A stretch of DNA of 64,000 bases from Pseudomonas umsongensis (GTDB lineage: Bacteria > Pseudomonadota > Gammaproteobacteria > Pseudomonadales > Pseudomonadaceae), in assembly GCF_002236105.1 (NCBI RefSeq), contig NZ_NIWU01000002.1, positions 1,240,001 through 1,304,000 of the forward strand, written 5' to 3'. A program made the translations under genes and the position numbers. Numbering within the stretch: position 1 is the first letter of the stretch; every line of letters begins with the position of its first letter. This document shows, in pieces, positions 37,800 to 46,618 of this stretch. Under the pieces are notes generated by a model. That model saw nothing but the letters and a program-made list of their open reading frames with translations. It ran no database searches and was not told the DNA's origin.

Positions 37800-38201
37800 T
37801 TAGGCGACGGTGTTGCCTTGCAGGCGGTCGGAGCCATCGGCGGCGACGGTGTTGCCTTGCAGGCGGTCGGAGCCATCGGCGGCGACGGTGTTGCCTTGCA
37901 GGCGGTCGGAGCCATCGGCGGCGACGGTGTTGCCTTGCAGGCGGTCGGAGCCATCGGCGGCGACGGTGTTGCCTTGCAGGCGGTCGGAGCCATCGGCGGC
38001 GACGGTGTTGCCTTGCAGGCGATCCGAACCATCGGCAGCCACGCGATTCTCGATCAAGCGATCCGAACCACCCTCGGCCACCCGGCTTTCAATCAGACGA
38101 TCCGAGCCACCTTCAGCCACGACAGGCTGAACAGAGGTAGCGGCAAAAGCGTTAACTGCGAAAACCGAGAAAGCAATGCTGAGGAGAGTTTGGCGTTTCA
38201 T
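37800..38201 (-). CDS. Exported protein made of 13-residue tandem repeats
   Basis: 133 residues, ATG 38201. A 20-residue signal peptide (ends AFAA) is followed by eight 13-residue units: first two of the type VAEGGSDRLIExR, then VAADGSDRLQGNT six times, the gene ending one residue pair into another unit (VA stop). The mature protein is small, polar and probably unstructured, with GSDRL as the constant core. Similar Pseudomonas proteins are often labelled phage infection protein, as I recall, without evidence I know of. Function unknown. Confidence 0.85.
   Translation of the reverse strand: MKRQTLLSIAFSVFAVNAFAATSVQPVVAEGGSDRLIESRVAEGGSDRLIENRVAADGSDRLQGNTVAADGSDRLQGNTVAADGSDRLQGNTVAADGSDRLQGNTVAADGSDRLQGNTVAADGSDRLQGNTVA
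37804..38115 (-). repeat. 39-bp tandem repeat array, eight units
   Basis: Units start at 37804, 37843, 37882, 37921, 37960, 37999, 38038 and 38077. The first five are identical at the DNA level; the others diverge progressively towards the gene's 5' end. Because 39 is divisible by three, unit gain or loss keeps the frame. The pattern implies recent duplication by slippage or unequal crossing-over. Confidence 0.92.
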
Positions 38202-38426
38202 GATCGTGTGCTCCGGGGTGTAGTTGTTTGGTATGGAGCTGATGTTACGCCGTGGATTTTTTTAGAGAACTTCATTGACGTGATGGTGAACATCGACGCT
38301 ATTGATAGGGGCGGTGCGGTACCGTTCGTGGGCGTGATGGTGCAGTCGTCGGACGCTCGGGTCGTGGTCGATGGCGCCTTCTACACTGGATAGCTGGTGC
38401 TGATCGCGGCCAACCAGGAGGTATGT

Positions 38427-39050
38427 ATGTATCAACTCTACGGACACCAGAACTCGGGCGCGGCTGCGATCGAGGCCGCCCTGGAGCTGTGTGAGATCGC
38501 CTATCGCTTCATTGATGTCGAAACGTCCCCGCAGGCGGCCCAGGCACTGGAGAAGCTCAATCCGCTCAAGCAGATTCCGACGCTGCAACTGCCCGACGGC
38601 AGTGTCCTCACGGAGAGCGCGGCGATCCTGATTCATCTCGGGCTGACATTTCCCGAGTCGAACCTGTTACCGGCTGACCCTGCCGAGCGTGACCAGGCCA
38701 TTCGGGGCCTGGCGTTCATCGTCAGCAATTGTTATGCGGCCATCGGCATCATCGATTACCCGGAACGCTGGCTGGCCAATGCTGATGAAGCCTCGCGGCA
38801 AAACCTCATGGCCGGTACCCGGCAGCGCTTGCATTGGAGCTGGGAAGTGTTTGCCGACCAGTTTTCCGCTGAGCTGTACCTGGGTGAAGAGGCTCCGGGC
38901 GCGCTGGATGTGCTGGCGGCCGTGGTCACACGCTGGGGCGGCAGCCGCGAGCATTTGCGCCGAACCCGGCCGGGCTTTTCCGCCTGGCTGGAACGCATTG
39001 ACCGGCATCCGATATTGGCGCCGGTCTTTGCCAGGCATTGGCCTGCCTGA
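38427..39050 (+). CDS. Glutathione S-transferase family protein
   Basis: 207 residues from ATG 38427 (CAGGAGGT ribosome site; the open frame from 38397 is longer). N-domain: MYQLYGHQNSGAAAIEAALELCEIAYRFIDV, NPLKQIPTLQLPDGSVLTESAAILIHLG. Helical C-domain ends RIDRHPILAPVFARHWPA. Substrate unknown. Divergent from the repeat-protein gene. Confidence 0.9.
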   Translation: MYQLYGHQNSGAAAIEAALELCEIAYRFIDVETSPQAAQALEKLNPLKQIPTLQLPDGSVLTESAAILIHLGLTFPESNLLPADPAERDQAIRGLAFIVSNCYAAIGIIDYPERWLANADEASRQNLMAGTRQRLHWSWEVFADQFSAELYLGEEAPGALDVLAAVVTRWGGSREHLRRTRPGFSAWLERIDRHPILAPVFARHWPA

Positions 39051-39094
39051 TCACCACAAATTAATAATGTGGGGGGATTTGCAGTGTACCCGTA

Positions 39095-39535
39095 CTATTC
39101 GCCGCGAATGTACTGCTCCAGCTGGCGAATCAACTCGGCCTGTTCGGCGATGGCTTCCTTGACCAGGTCGCCGATCGACAGCAGGCCGATCAACTTGCCG
39201 TTTTCCACCACCGGCAGGTGACGCAAGCGTCTGTCGGACATGATGCCCAGGCAGGTGTCGACGGTTTGATGGGTGTCCACGGTGATGACGGGCGATACCA
39301 TGATGTCGCGTACCGGCGTGCCCACAGAGGAGCGGCCATGCAGCACCAGTTTGCGCGCGTAGTCGCGTTCACTGATGATGCCCAGTACCTCGTCATTCTC
39401 CACCACCAGCAAGGCACCGACGTTTTTTTCGGCCATCTTCATCAGCGCTTCGAGCACCATGTGATCAGGTTTGATCTGGTGCACTTCCTGGTTCTTTTGA
39501 TCTTTCAACTTGAGCAGTTGCGCGACGGTTTTCAT
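39095..39535 (-). CDS. CBS-domain pair protein
   Basis: 146 residues from ATG 39535. Two CBS domains (about 10-65 and 72-128): NVGALLVVENDEVLGIISERDYARKLV and DTCLGIMSDRRLRHLPVVENGKLIGLLSIGDLVK. Such modules bind adenine nucleotides and regulate partners; it carries no other domain. A helical tail ends EQYIRGE. No partner is adjacent. Confidence 0.92.
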   Translation of the reverse strand: MKTVAQLLKLKDQKNQEVHQIKPDHMVLEALMKMAEKNVGALLVVENDEVLGIISERDYARKLVLHGRSSVGTPVRDIMVSPVITVDTHQTVDTCLGIMSDRRLRHLPVVENGKLIGLLSIGDLVKEAIAEQAELIRQLEQYIRGE

Positions 39536-39671
39536 GGCGGTTTTCCGGGTGTTGTCGTTGTCCTTGAAGAATCGTAGACCCAGGCGTTCAGGGCAAGGGC
39601 AAAAGCGGCAGATAGCACACAAAAAACGTCATTCGGCGGATTTTTTCCGAACCCGAAAAAATCGCAGCCTT

Positions 39672-39756
39672 TGTAGGAGCTGCCGCAGGCTGCGATCTTT
39701 TGATCTTGCGCCTGTAAATCAAAATCAAAAGATCGCAGCCTGCGGCAGCTCCTACA
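39672..39756. repeat. REPIN, TGTAGGAGCTGCCGC type
   Basis: Long inverted arms from TGTAGGAGCTGCCGCAGGCT (39672) to its complement ending at 39756. Lies between the CBS gene and polB. Confidence 0.92.
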
Positions 39757-39807
39757 GGTTTGGATGACGCGTAGAATTACTCGCTTGAACAAAACCCGAG
39801 GTCTGCA

Positions 39808-42171
39808 GTGGTGGATTTACCCCAGGGCTTCGTCCTGACCCGGCATTGGCGCGACACGCCGGCGGGCACCGAAGTCGAGTTCTGGCTGGCGACCGATAGC
39901 GGTCCCCGGCGCATCCGCCTGCCGCATCAGCCGTCGGTGGCGTTTATCCCGGCCGATCAGCGCGGGCAGGCCGAGGCGCTGTTGCGCGACGAAAAAAACG
40001 TCGAGCTCAAGCCCCTGGCCCTGCAGGACTTTGAACATCGCCCGGTACTCGGCCTGTATTGCCAGCAGCACGGGCAACTGATGCGCCTGGAAACCGCACT
40101 GCGCAGGGCGGGCGTCGAGGTGTACGAGGCCGATGTGCGCCCGCCGGAGCGCTACATGATGGAGCGGTTCATCACCGCGCCAGTACGCTTTGGCGGCACG
40201 CCGGGGGGCGATGGCCTGCTGCTCGAGGCGCAGATGAAACCCGATCCCGACTACCGTCCCAGCCTGAAACTGGTGTCCCTGGACATTGAAACCACCGCCC
40301 AGGCCGAGTTGTATTCCATTGCTCTTGAAGGTTGCGGCGAGCGTCAGGTGTATATGCTCGGCCCGCCCAATGGCGACCACGGCGCGGTGGATTTCCAGCT
40401 CGAATACTGCGAATCGCGAACCCTGCTGCTCAAGAAGCTCAATGAATGGTTTGCCCGCCACGACCCTGACGCGATCATTGGCTGGAACGTCGTGCAGTTC
40501 GACCTGCGGGTCTTGCATGAACACGCCCGGCGCCTGGCCGTGCCGCTGAAACTGGGGCGAGGCGGCGAGGAAATGCAATGGCGCGAACACGGCAGCGGCA
40601 ATCATTACTTTGCATCCGCCGCCGGCCGGCTGATCATCGACGGCATCGAGTCCCTGCGCTCGGCGACCTGGAGCTTCCCATCGTTCAGCCTGGAAAACGT
40701 CGCGCAAACCCTGCTGGGCGAAGGCAAGTCGATTGATAACCCGTACCAGCGCATGGATGAAATCAACCGCATGTTCGCCGAGGACAAGCCGGCGCTGGCC
40801 AAGTACAACCTCAAGGACTGCGAGCTGGTCACGCGGATCTTCGCCAAGACCGAGCTGCTCAAGTTCCTGCTGGAGCGGGCCAGTGTCACCGGGTTGCCAG
40901 CCGATCGCATGGGCGGATCGGTGGCGGCGTTCACCCACCTCTACATGCCGTTGATGCATCGCCAGGGCTTCGTTGCGCCAAACCTGGGCAGCAAGCCGGC
41001 ACAAGCGAGCCCTGGCGGATTTGTCATGGACTCGCGACCGGGGTTGTACGAGTCGGTGCTGGTGTTCGACTACAAGAGCCTCTATCCGTCGATCATCCGT
41101 ACCTTCCTCATCGACCCGGTAGGCTTGATCGAAGGGCTCAAGCACCCCGATGACCAGGACTCGGTACCGGGTTTTCGCGGGGCGCGGTTTTCCCGCACCC
41201 GGCATTGCCTGCCCGCCATTGTCGCCCGGGTCGCCGAAGGCCGGGAAACCGCCAAGCGTGAGCACAATGCGCCGCTGTCCCAGGCGCTGAAGATCATCAT
41301 GAACGCGTTCTACGGCGTGCTCGGTTCCAGTGGCTGCCGCTTCTTCGACACGCGCCTGGCGTCATCGATTACCTTGCGTGGCCACGAGATCATGCTGCGC
41401 ACCCGAAAGCTGATCGAAGACCAGGGCCATACGGTGATCTACGGCGACACCGACTCGACCTTCGTCTGGCTGCGCCGCGCCCACGGCCAGCAGGAGGCCG
41501 CGCAGATCGGCCGCGCGCTGGTCGACCACGTCAACCAGTGGTGGCGTGAGCACGTGCGTGAAGAGTACGGCCTGGAGAGCGTGCTGGAGTTGCAGTTCGA
41601 AACCCACTACAAACGCTTCCTGATGCCGACCATTCGCGGCGCGGAGGAGGGCAGCAAGAAGCGATACGCCGGATTGGTCACGCGCGCCGATGGCAGCGAC
41701 GAAATGGTCTACAAGGGCCTGGAAACCGTGCGCACCGACTGGTCGCTGCTGGCCAGGCAATTCCAGCAGGAGCTGTATTCACTGATCTTCCACCGCAAAC
41801 CCTATCAGGACTACGTGCGCGAGTATGTGCGCAAGACCCTGGCCGGTGAGTTCGACGACCGCCTGATCTACCGCAAGCGCCTGCGCCGCACGCTGGACGA
41901 CTACCAGCGCAACGTCCCGCCCCATGTACGGGCGGCGCGGATTGCCGACGATTACAACGATCGCCAGGGCCGCCCGCGGCAGTACCAGAATGGCGGCTGG
42001 ATCAGCTACGTCATCACTGTCGCCGGCCCCGAGCCGCTGGAGATCCGCAGTGCCCCCATCGACTACGACCACTACATCACCCGGCAACTGCAACCGGTGG
42101 CAGACGCTATCCTGCCGTTTGTCGATGACGATTTCTCAACCCTGGTGGGGGGGCAACTTGGCTTGTTTTGA
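39808..42171 (+). CDS. polB: DNA polymerase II (family B)
   Basis: 787 residues, GTG start. N-terminal 3'-5' exonuclease with SLDIETT (D159, E161), then the family B polymerase: motif [10 protein letters not shown] (D421), motif [10 protein letters not shown], motif [11 protein letters not shown] (D547, D549), then a thumb region. Damage-inducible repair polymerase in enterics; I could not see a LexA box (CTG-N10-CAG type) in the short upstream region, which begins at the REPIN. Its last 36 bases overlap the convergent DUF1810 gene. Confidence 0.96.
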   Translation: MVDLPQGFVLTRHWRDTPAGTEVEFWLATDSGPRRIRLPHQPSVAFIPADQRGQAEALLRDEKNVELKPLALQDFEHRPVLGLYCQQHGQLMRLETALRRAGVEVYEADVRPPERYMMERFITAPVRFGGTPGGDGLLLEAQMKPDPDYRPSLKLVSLDIETTAQAELYSIALEGCGERQVYMLGPPNGDHGAVDFQLEYCESRTLLLKKLNEWFARHDPDAIIGWNVVQFDLRVLHEHARRLAVPLKLGRGGEEMQWREHGSGNHYFASAAGRLIIDGIESLRSATWSFPSFSLENVAQTLLGEGKSIDNPYQRMDEINRMFAEDKPALAKYNLKDCELVTRIFAKTELLKFLLERASVTGLPADRMGGSVAAFTHLYMPLMHRQGFVAPNLGSKPAQASPGGFVMDSRPGLYESVLVFDYKSLYPSIIRTFLIDPVGLIEGLKHPDDQDSVPGFRGARFSRTRHCLPAIVARVAEGRETAKREHNAPLSQALKIIMNAFYGVLGSSGCRFFDTRLASSITLRGHEIMLRTRKLIEDQGHTVIYGDTDSTFVWLRRAHGQQEAAQIGRALVDHVNQWWREHVREEYGLESVLELQFETHYKRFLMPTIRGAEEGSKKRYAGLVTRADGSDEMVYKGLETVRTDWSLLARQFQQELYSLIFHRKPYQDYVREYVRKTLAGEFDDRLIYRKRLRRTLDDYQRNVPPHVRAARIADDYNDRQGRPRQYQNGGWISYVITVAGPEPLEIRSAPIDYDHYITRQLQPVADAILPFVDDDFSTLVGGQLGLF

Positions 42172-42606
42172 GTCCATCAGCGACAGGGTCCAGTCATCCA
42201 GAATGCCGTGAAAGTATTGGTTCAAGGCTTGATGAAAGAGACTGTCGTCGTCCGCGACCTGGGCGAACAAGGTCATCGAGGAGCGAAATTTCAGGTCGTC
42301 GGGGTGGCCGAATATCGCTGCCACCGAGCGCTGCCGGATGTTCAGCACCTGTTGGGTACACGTGCGCAGCCGGACACCCAGCAGCGGGTGTTCTAGGTAG
42401 GCCTGCGCTTCTTCCCGGGAACGGATCGCGAAGCGCCGGGACATTTCGCTGTCACCCAACCCGGCGAACTGCGGGAAAACGAACCACATCCAGTGACTGC
42501 GCTTGTGGCCGGCTTCGAGTTCGGCCTGGACCCGGTCGAACACCGGGTTCTGCGCCTGGACGAAGCGTTGCAGGTTAAAGGCGTCCGGTTGATCGGTGCT
42601 TCTCAT
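42136..42606 (-). CDS. DUF1810 family protein
   Basis: 156 residues from ATG 42606. Typical start region [42 protein letters not shown], then [25 protein letters not shown] and [24 protein letters not shown]. Small soluble helical protein; function unknown. The 3' end overlaps polB in convergent orientation. Confidence 0.92.
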   Translation of the reverse strand: MRSTDQPDAFNLQRFVQAQNPVFDRVQAELEAGHKRSHWMWFVFPQFAGLGDSEMSRRFAIRSREEAQAYLEHPLLGVRLRTCTQQVLNIRQRSVAAIFGHPDDLKFRSSMTLFAQVADDDSLFHQALNQYFHGILDDWTLSLMDSKQAKLPPHQG

Positions 42607-42633
42607 GTCGAAGCCCTCTGACACCGCGATGGC

Positions 42634-43455
42634 TTAGACCATGGCCAACCGCTGCTTGCGTTTGGGCGCCTGAAACGCTTGGTCCAGCGCCTCCAGATCC
42701 CCAGCCTCCAGCTTCAACTGCGCAGCTTGCGCATTGAGCCGCACGTGTTCGGGGCGGACGGCCTTGGGGATGGCGATCACGCCGTCCTGGCGCAGCAGCC
42801 AGGCCAGGGAAACCTGGGCAGGCGTGGCGTCGTGGCGGGCAGCTACTTGTTTGAGCGTAGCATTGGCCAGCATTTTCCCTGCCTGGCCGATCGGACAGTA
42901 AGCCATGACCGGCATGCGTTGCTCCTTGCACCAGGGCAATAGATCAAATTCTATGCCACGTTCCTCCAGGTTGTAGAGCACTTGATTGGTGGCACAGCCC
43001 TCTGTCGAGAGCTCTTGCAGGTCGTCGAGATCAAAGTTGGACACGCCCCAACGGCCAATCTTGCCGGCTTCACGCAGGCGTTCGAAGGCTTCTACCGTTT
43101 CTTCCAGGGGATACTGGCCGCGCCAGTGCAACAGGTACAGGTCGATGGAGTCGGTCTTCAGCCGTCGCAGGCTGCGCTCGCACGCCTGGGGAATGCCCTG
43201 GCGGCTGGCGTTGTGCGGGTAGACCTTGCTGACGAGGAAGACCTGGTCGCGCTGGCCGGCGATGGCGTCGCCCACCACTAGTTCGGCACCGCCTTCGCCA
43301 TACATTTCGGCGGTGTCGATCAGAGTCATGCCCAAGTCGATGCCCAGGCGCAGTGCGGCGACCTCCTCTTGATGGCGGGCAGGGTCCTCGCCCATTTGCC
43401 AGGTGCCCTGGCCGATGACCGGTACCCGGGTGCCGGCCAATTGCTGGGTACGCAT
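42634..43455 (-). CDS. Aldo/keto reductase
   Basis: 273 residues. (beta/alpha)8 NADPH oxidoreductase with the tetrad D48, Y52 (IDTAEMYGEGGAE), K77 (LVSKVYP) and H110 (YLLHWRG). Also GRWGVSNFDLDDL and the NADP-binding AIPKAVRPEHVRLNA near the end. Substrate unknown. Possibly transcribed with the DUF1810 gene 27 bases downstream. Confidence 0.93.
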   Translation of the reverse strand: MRTQQLAGTRVPVIGQGTWQMGEDPARHQEEVAALRLGIDLGMTLIDTAEMYGEGGAELVVGDAIAGQRDQVFLVSKVYPHNASRQGIPQACERSLRRLKTDSIDLYLLHWRGQYPLEETVEAFERLREAGKIGRWGVSNFDLDDLQELSTEGCATNQVLYNLEERGIEFDLLPWCKEQRMPVMAYCPIGQAGKMLANATLKQVAARHDATPAQVSLAWLLRQDGVIAIPKAVRPEHVRLNAQAAQLKLEAGDLEALDQAFQAPKRKQRLAMV

Positions 43456-43521
43456 GCTTTGCTCCTTCTGGTCATTATTTCTGTTGGCATCAGGATAGCC
43501 CCTCGGGTTCCATCCGGGTGG

Positions 43522-43653
43522 CTGTAGGAGCGAGCATGTCGAATCGTCGCACCGTCGCGATGGGCGTCAACGATGACGTGGGAAACCTGACACCCCCACG
43601 GCGCTCTCAGGTTCATCGTCGGAACGCCGCCCGGAGCAGGCTCGCTCCCACAG
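43522..43653. repeat. Mosaic REP element
   Basis: Left half (CTGTAGGAGCGAGCATGTCG onward) is the inverted counterpart of the right half of the element at 52428-52545. Right half (CGGAACGCCGCCCGGAGCAGG) shares its core with the palindrome at 12185. It seems built from two repeat types. Confidence 0.8.
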
Positions 43654-43747
43654 GTGCCGGTGATCGATTGGCGACGCTCGTCACCGCACTTTTGCGCAAC
43701 TTGCGGCTCTATCCATTGCCAGCCGACGGCGATCCCCCCGTCGGCCC

Positions 43748-44506
43748 ATGCCAAGTTCATCACCCATGGCTCGAGTTTCACCCCACATCATTCGCTCAAT
43801 CGGCCTGCTACTGGGTGGCCTGTCGCTGTTGCTGGCCAGCGGTTGCAGTCATCAACCAGGCAACGACCTGTTCACCCAGATACGCGATGGCAAACCCCAG
43901 GAGTTCCTGCAGACCAGTGTCGACCGCATGGCGACGCTGGCCATGCGCGACAACCTCGACAGCCTTTACCTGCTGATGAGCAAGCTGTACCTGCGCAACC
44001 CCGAGGAGTTGAAGAAATCCGGCTTCCTCGATGCCCGGACCGCGGGCAAACAGGTGCGCATGGCCATTGAGCAGCAGCAGCCGTTGCCTACGCTTGGGGG
44101 CAAGAAGGACCTGGCAGCGCTGCGGTTTGCCATGAGCCCGGAGTTTCTCGGCGATCGCGTCGGTGCGTTCATCTATGCCATTGGCAGCATGCTGGTCACC
44201 GCCCACGGCAATCGCCTGGAGTTCTACATGACGGACGCGATCAACCCGACGTTCGTCAGCAACGCCGCGCGCAACATTGAAATCGCTACCTGGATTCTCA
44301 GCCAGCGGCAGACCAAGGACGGCCAGCCCATGCTGTTCTCCAACGAAATCTCGGAGGAGGGCAGCAACCTGAGTTTCGCCGTGGAGTTTGGCAAGATCGT
44401 CGCGCGACTGGACCTTTTGACCCAGATGCTCGACGAGCGCTATCGGCGGATCGGCTTGAACTATGCCCAGAGCCTGCTGTTCCTGAATTTTCTGCCGGTG
44501 CAATGA
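43748..44506 (+). CDS. Lipoprotein of unknown function
   Basis: 252 residues from ATG 43748 (ATG 43766 also possible; neither has a clear ribosome site). Lipoprotein signal with lipobox ASGC (C33 counted from 43748). The mature part is helical: DLFTQIRDGKPQEFLQTSVDRMATLAMRDNLDSLYLLMSKLYLRNPEE, later FVSNAARNIEIATWILSQR. I do not recognise a family. Probably outer-membrane anchored. Confidence 0.83.
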   Translation: MPSSSPMARVSPHIIRSIGLLLGGLSLLLASGCSHQPGNDLFTQIRDGKPQEFLQTSVDRMATLAMRDNLDSLYLLMSKLYLRNPEELKKSGFLDARTAGKQVRMAIEQQQPLPTLGGKKDLAALRFAMSPEFLGDRVGAFIYAIGSMLVTAHGNRLEFYMTDAINPTFVSNAARNIEIATWILSQRQTKDGQPMLFSNEISEEGSNLSFAVEFGKIVARLDLLTQMLDERYRRIGLNYAQSLLFLNFLPVQ

Positions 44507-44538
44507 CTGTTCCGCTCGGCGTCGCGACGAATGACCAC

Positions 44539-44619
44539 CTGTAGGAGCTGCCGCAGGCTGCGATCTTTTGATCTTGTTTTTGAAGATCAAAAGATCGCAG
44601 CCTGCGGCAGCTCCTACAG
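44539..44619. repeat. REPIN with a perfect 37-bp hairpin
   Basis: Arms 44539-44575 and 44583-44619 are perfectly complementary with a 7-base loop (GTTTTTG). Same family as 39672-39756 and 23528-23621, the most compact copy here. Could end the preceding lipoprotein transcript. Confidence 0.92.
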
Positions 44620-44752
44620 GGGCGGGATGCAGGATGCAAACAGGGCGGGATGCGAACAGGGCATAAAGATAGATCGCATCGATATAACTGGTTATAAGAA
44701 ATATCGCTATGCTGCGGGCCAGTTATTTCCTGCAGTTTTTGTGGATGTTTCA

Positions 44753-45538
44753 ATGGATTTGTTGAATATCGGGTTGGTCGTGGCCGGGCTGGTGGTCGGC
44801 TTTATCGTCGGCATGACCGGCGTGGGTGGCGGTTCATTGATGACGCCCATCCTGCTGTGGTTCGGCATCAACCCGGCCACCGCGGTCGGCACCGATTTGC
44901 TGTACGCGGCCATCACCAAGTCCAGTGGCGTGCTGGTCCACAGGAAGAACAACAATATCGACTGGTCGATCACCGGATGGTTGACCCTCGGCAGCGTGCC
45001 CGCGGTGATGTTGACGTTGTGGTTCCTCAGCAGCCTGAACGAAGCACCCGACGCGATGAACGCGATCATCAAGCAGGCCTTGGGTTTTGTCCTGTTCGCC
45101 ACGGCGCTGGCGATCCTGTTCAAAAAGCGCCTGCTCGACTTCGCCCACAAGCGCGCCGGAGGCAACTACAAGCCCAGCGGCTCGCGCCTGAATGTCCTGA
45201 CCGTAATCACCGGCCTGGTGCTGGGCACCATGGTCGCGCTGACCTCGATCGGCGCGGGAGCCCTGGGCACCGTGGCGTTGTTTATCCTCTATCCGTTGTT
45301 GCCGACCCGCCGCCTGGTCGGCACGGAAATCGCCCACGCCGTGCCCCTGACCCTGGTCGCCGGCCTTGGCCATGCGAGCATGGGCAATATGGACTGGCAC
45401 GTGCTCGGTTACTTGCTGGTCGGTTCGTTGCCGGGGATTTACCTGGGCAGCCACCTGACCGGGCGCATCTCCGATGAATGGTTGCGCCCTTGCCTGGCGA
45501 CGATGCTGGTACTGATCGGCTACAAACTGGCGTTCTAA
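44753..45538 (+). CDS. TauE/SafE family sulfite/organosulfur exporter
   Basis: 261 residues from ATG 44753 (the frame is open upstream, but through a REP). About eight membrane helices in two pseudo-repeats: GFIVGMTGVGGGSLMTPIL and GTMVALTSIGAGALGTVAL carry the family's two conserved motifs. Believed to export sulfur-containing anions; no sulfur genes adjacent. Substrate uncertain. Confidence 0.9.
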   Translation: MDLLNIGLVVAGLVVGFIVGMTGVGGGSLMTPILLWFGINPATAVGTDLLYAAITKSSGVLVHRKNNNIDWSITGWLTLGSVPAVMLTLWFLSSLNEAPDAMNAIIKQALGFVLFATALAILFKKRLLDFAHKRAGGNYKPSGSRLNVLTVITGLVLGTMVALTSIGAGALGTVALFILYPLLPTRRLVGTEIAHAVPLTLVAGLGHASMGNMDWHVLGYLLVGSLPGIYLGSHLTGRISDEWLRPCLATMLVLIGYKLAF

Positions 45539-45550
45539 TCGTTCTAATAA

Positions 45551-45650
45551 TGTAGGAGCGAGCATGCTCGCGAAAAACGTCAACGATAACGTGGGGTGTC
45601 AGGCTTCCCGCGTCATCGTTGACCTCCATCGCGAGCAGGCTCGCTCCCAC
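45551..45650. repeat. REPIN (TGTAGGAGCGAGCATGCTCGC type)
   Basis: Imperfect inverted pair from TGTAGGAGCGAG (45551) to its complement CTCGCTCCCAC ending 45650. Lies between convergent genes. Confidence 0.88.
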
Positions 45651-45664
45651 AAAAAAAATGCAGT

Positions 45665-46570
45665 TCAAGGCAGTGCATACACCTTGAACAGCTTTTTCAT
45701 CGTCTCGTTGATCCCGCCCAAGTACTTGTCGTAAGCCTGCTCAATGGCGCCGGAACGATAGGCCTCGCTCAGTGCCATATCCACCAGCAGGCGGAAGTCC
45801 TCGTCACCGCGTTCGACGATCATGGCTACCGGGGCGTACTCGAAGATGCGGTCCAGGACCATCAGGTCATTGTTGGCGCCGCCTTTTTCCACCTGGTTTT
45901 TCAGAAACATGCGTTCGGCGAAGAACGCATCGGCCTTGCGCGCGGCCACCAGCCCGGCCCCTTCTTCGGTATTGGCCACGGTCACCAGCGAAGCGATCAC
46001 GCCGAGCATGCGCATCTGTTCGCGAATCCAGTCTTCGACTACACCGCCCTCGATGGTGGCAAAGGTCTGGTTGGCCAGGCCGCGGTTGATTGTCGCCCGC
46101 CAGGTCGGGCCGGGGATAGCTTCCTTGCCGTTGAGCGCGTTGAGCAGCGGTTCGGCGGCATCCTTGCGCACCAGCACCGAGAGGCCGGCGGTGTATACCG
46201 GTATCGAGTAACTGATGGTCTTGCGCCGTTCGAGGGTAGGCGGGGTGGGGGTGCAGAGGATGTCGACCTTGGCCAGTTTCACCGCGCTGGTCTCCTCGGC
46301 AGACGTGACGGGCTGGTAGCGCACCTGCAGGTTGGGCAGGTCGAGTTCGGTCTTGAGCTTGTCGGCGATCTTCAGGCACAGGTCGATGGCATAGCCGCTG
46401 GCCTTGTCGCCCTGCGCAACGCTGAAGGGCGCCAAATCAGGCACGTAGCCCAGGGTAAAGGCGTTGCTGGCGCGTATGCGCTCCAGGGTGTTGGCACCCG
46501 CCACCATGGGCAGCGCGGTAAACACCAGGGCGAGCAGCAGGCGTGTGGTTTTTGCAAAGGGTGCGTTCAT
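45665..46570 (-). CDS. Periplasmic amino-acid-type solute-binding protein
   Basis: 301 residues from ATG 46570. Signal peptide (cleavage about AGA, residue 26), then a family 3 binding fold: LGYVPDLAPFSVAQGDKASGYAIDLCLKIADKL, VDILCTPTPPTLERRKTISYSIP, DAFFAERMF. No permease or ATPase gene is adjacent. Behind the ornithine antiporter and decarboxylase genes on the same strand, so an ornithine or related amino-acid link is plausible. Confidence 0.9.
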   Translation of the reverse strand: MNAPFAKTTRLLLALVFTALPMVAGANTLERIRASNAFTLGYVPDLAPFSVAQGDKASGYAIDLCLKIADKLKTELDLPNLQVRYQPVTSAEETSAVKLAKVDILCTPTPPTLERRKTISYSIPVYTAGLSVLVRKDAAEPLLNALNGKEAIPGPTWRATINRGLANQTFATIEGGVVEDWIREQMRMLGVIASLVTVANTEEGAGLVAARKADAFFAERMFLKNQVEKGGANNDLMVLDRIFEYAPVAMIVERGDEDFRLLVDMALSEAYRSGAIEQAYDKYLGGINETMKKLFKVYALP

Positions 46571-46618
46571 GTCCGGTTCCCCCGTGTAGGAATGTCGGTG
46601 CAATCCTGGTTGCGATGC

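Noticed and set aside
37800..38115. Regular short repeats that look like a CRISPR array
   Set aside because: Units are contiguous without spacers, in frame and part of a signal-peptide protein.
37810..38393. Plus-strand repeat-rich frames over the tandem array
   Set aside because: A 39-bp unit keeps all frames open; no ribosome site or signal peptide on that strand.
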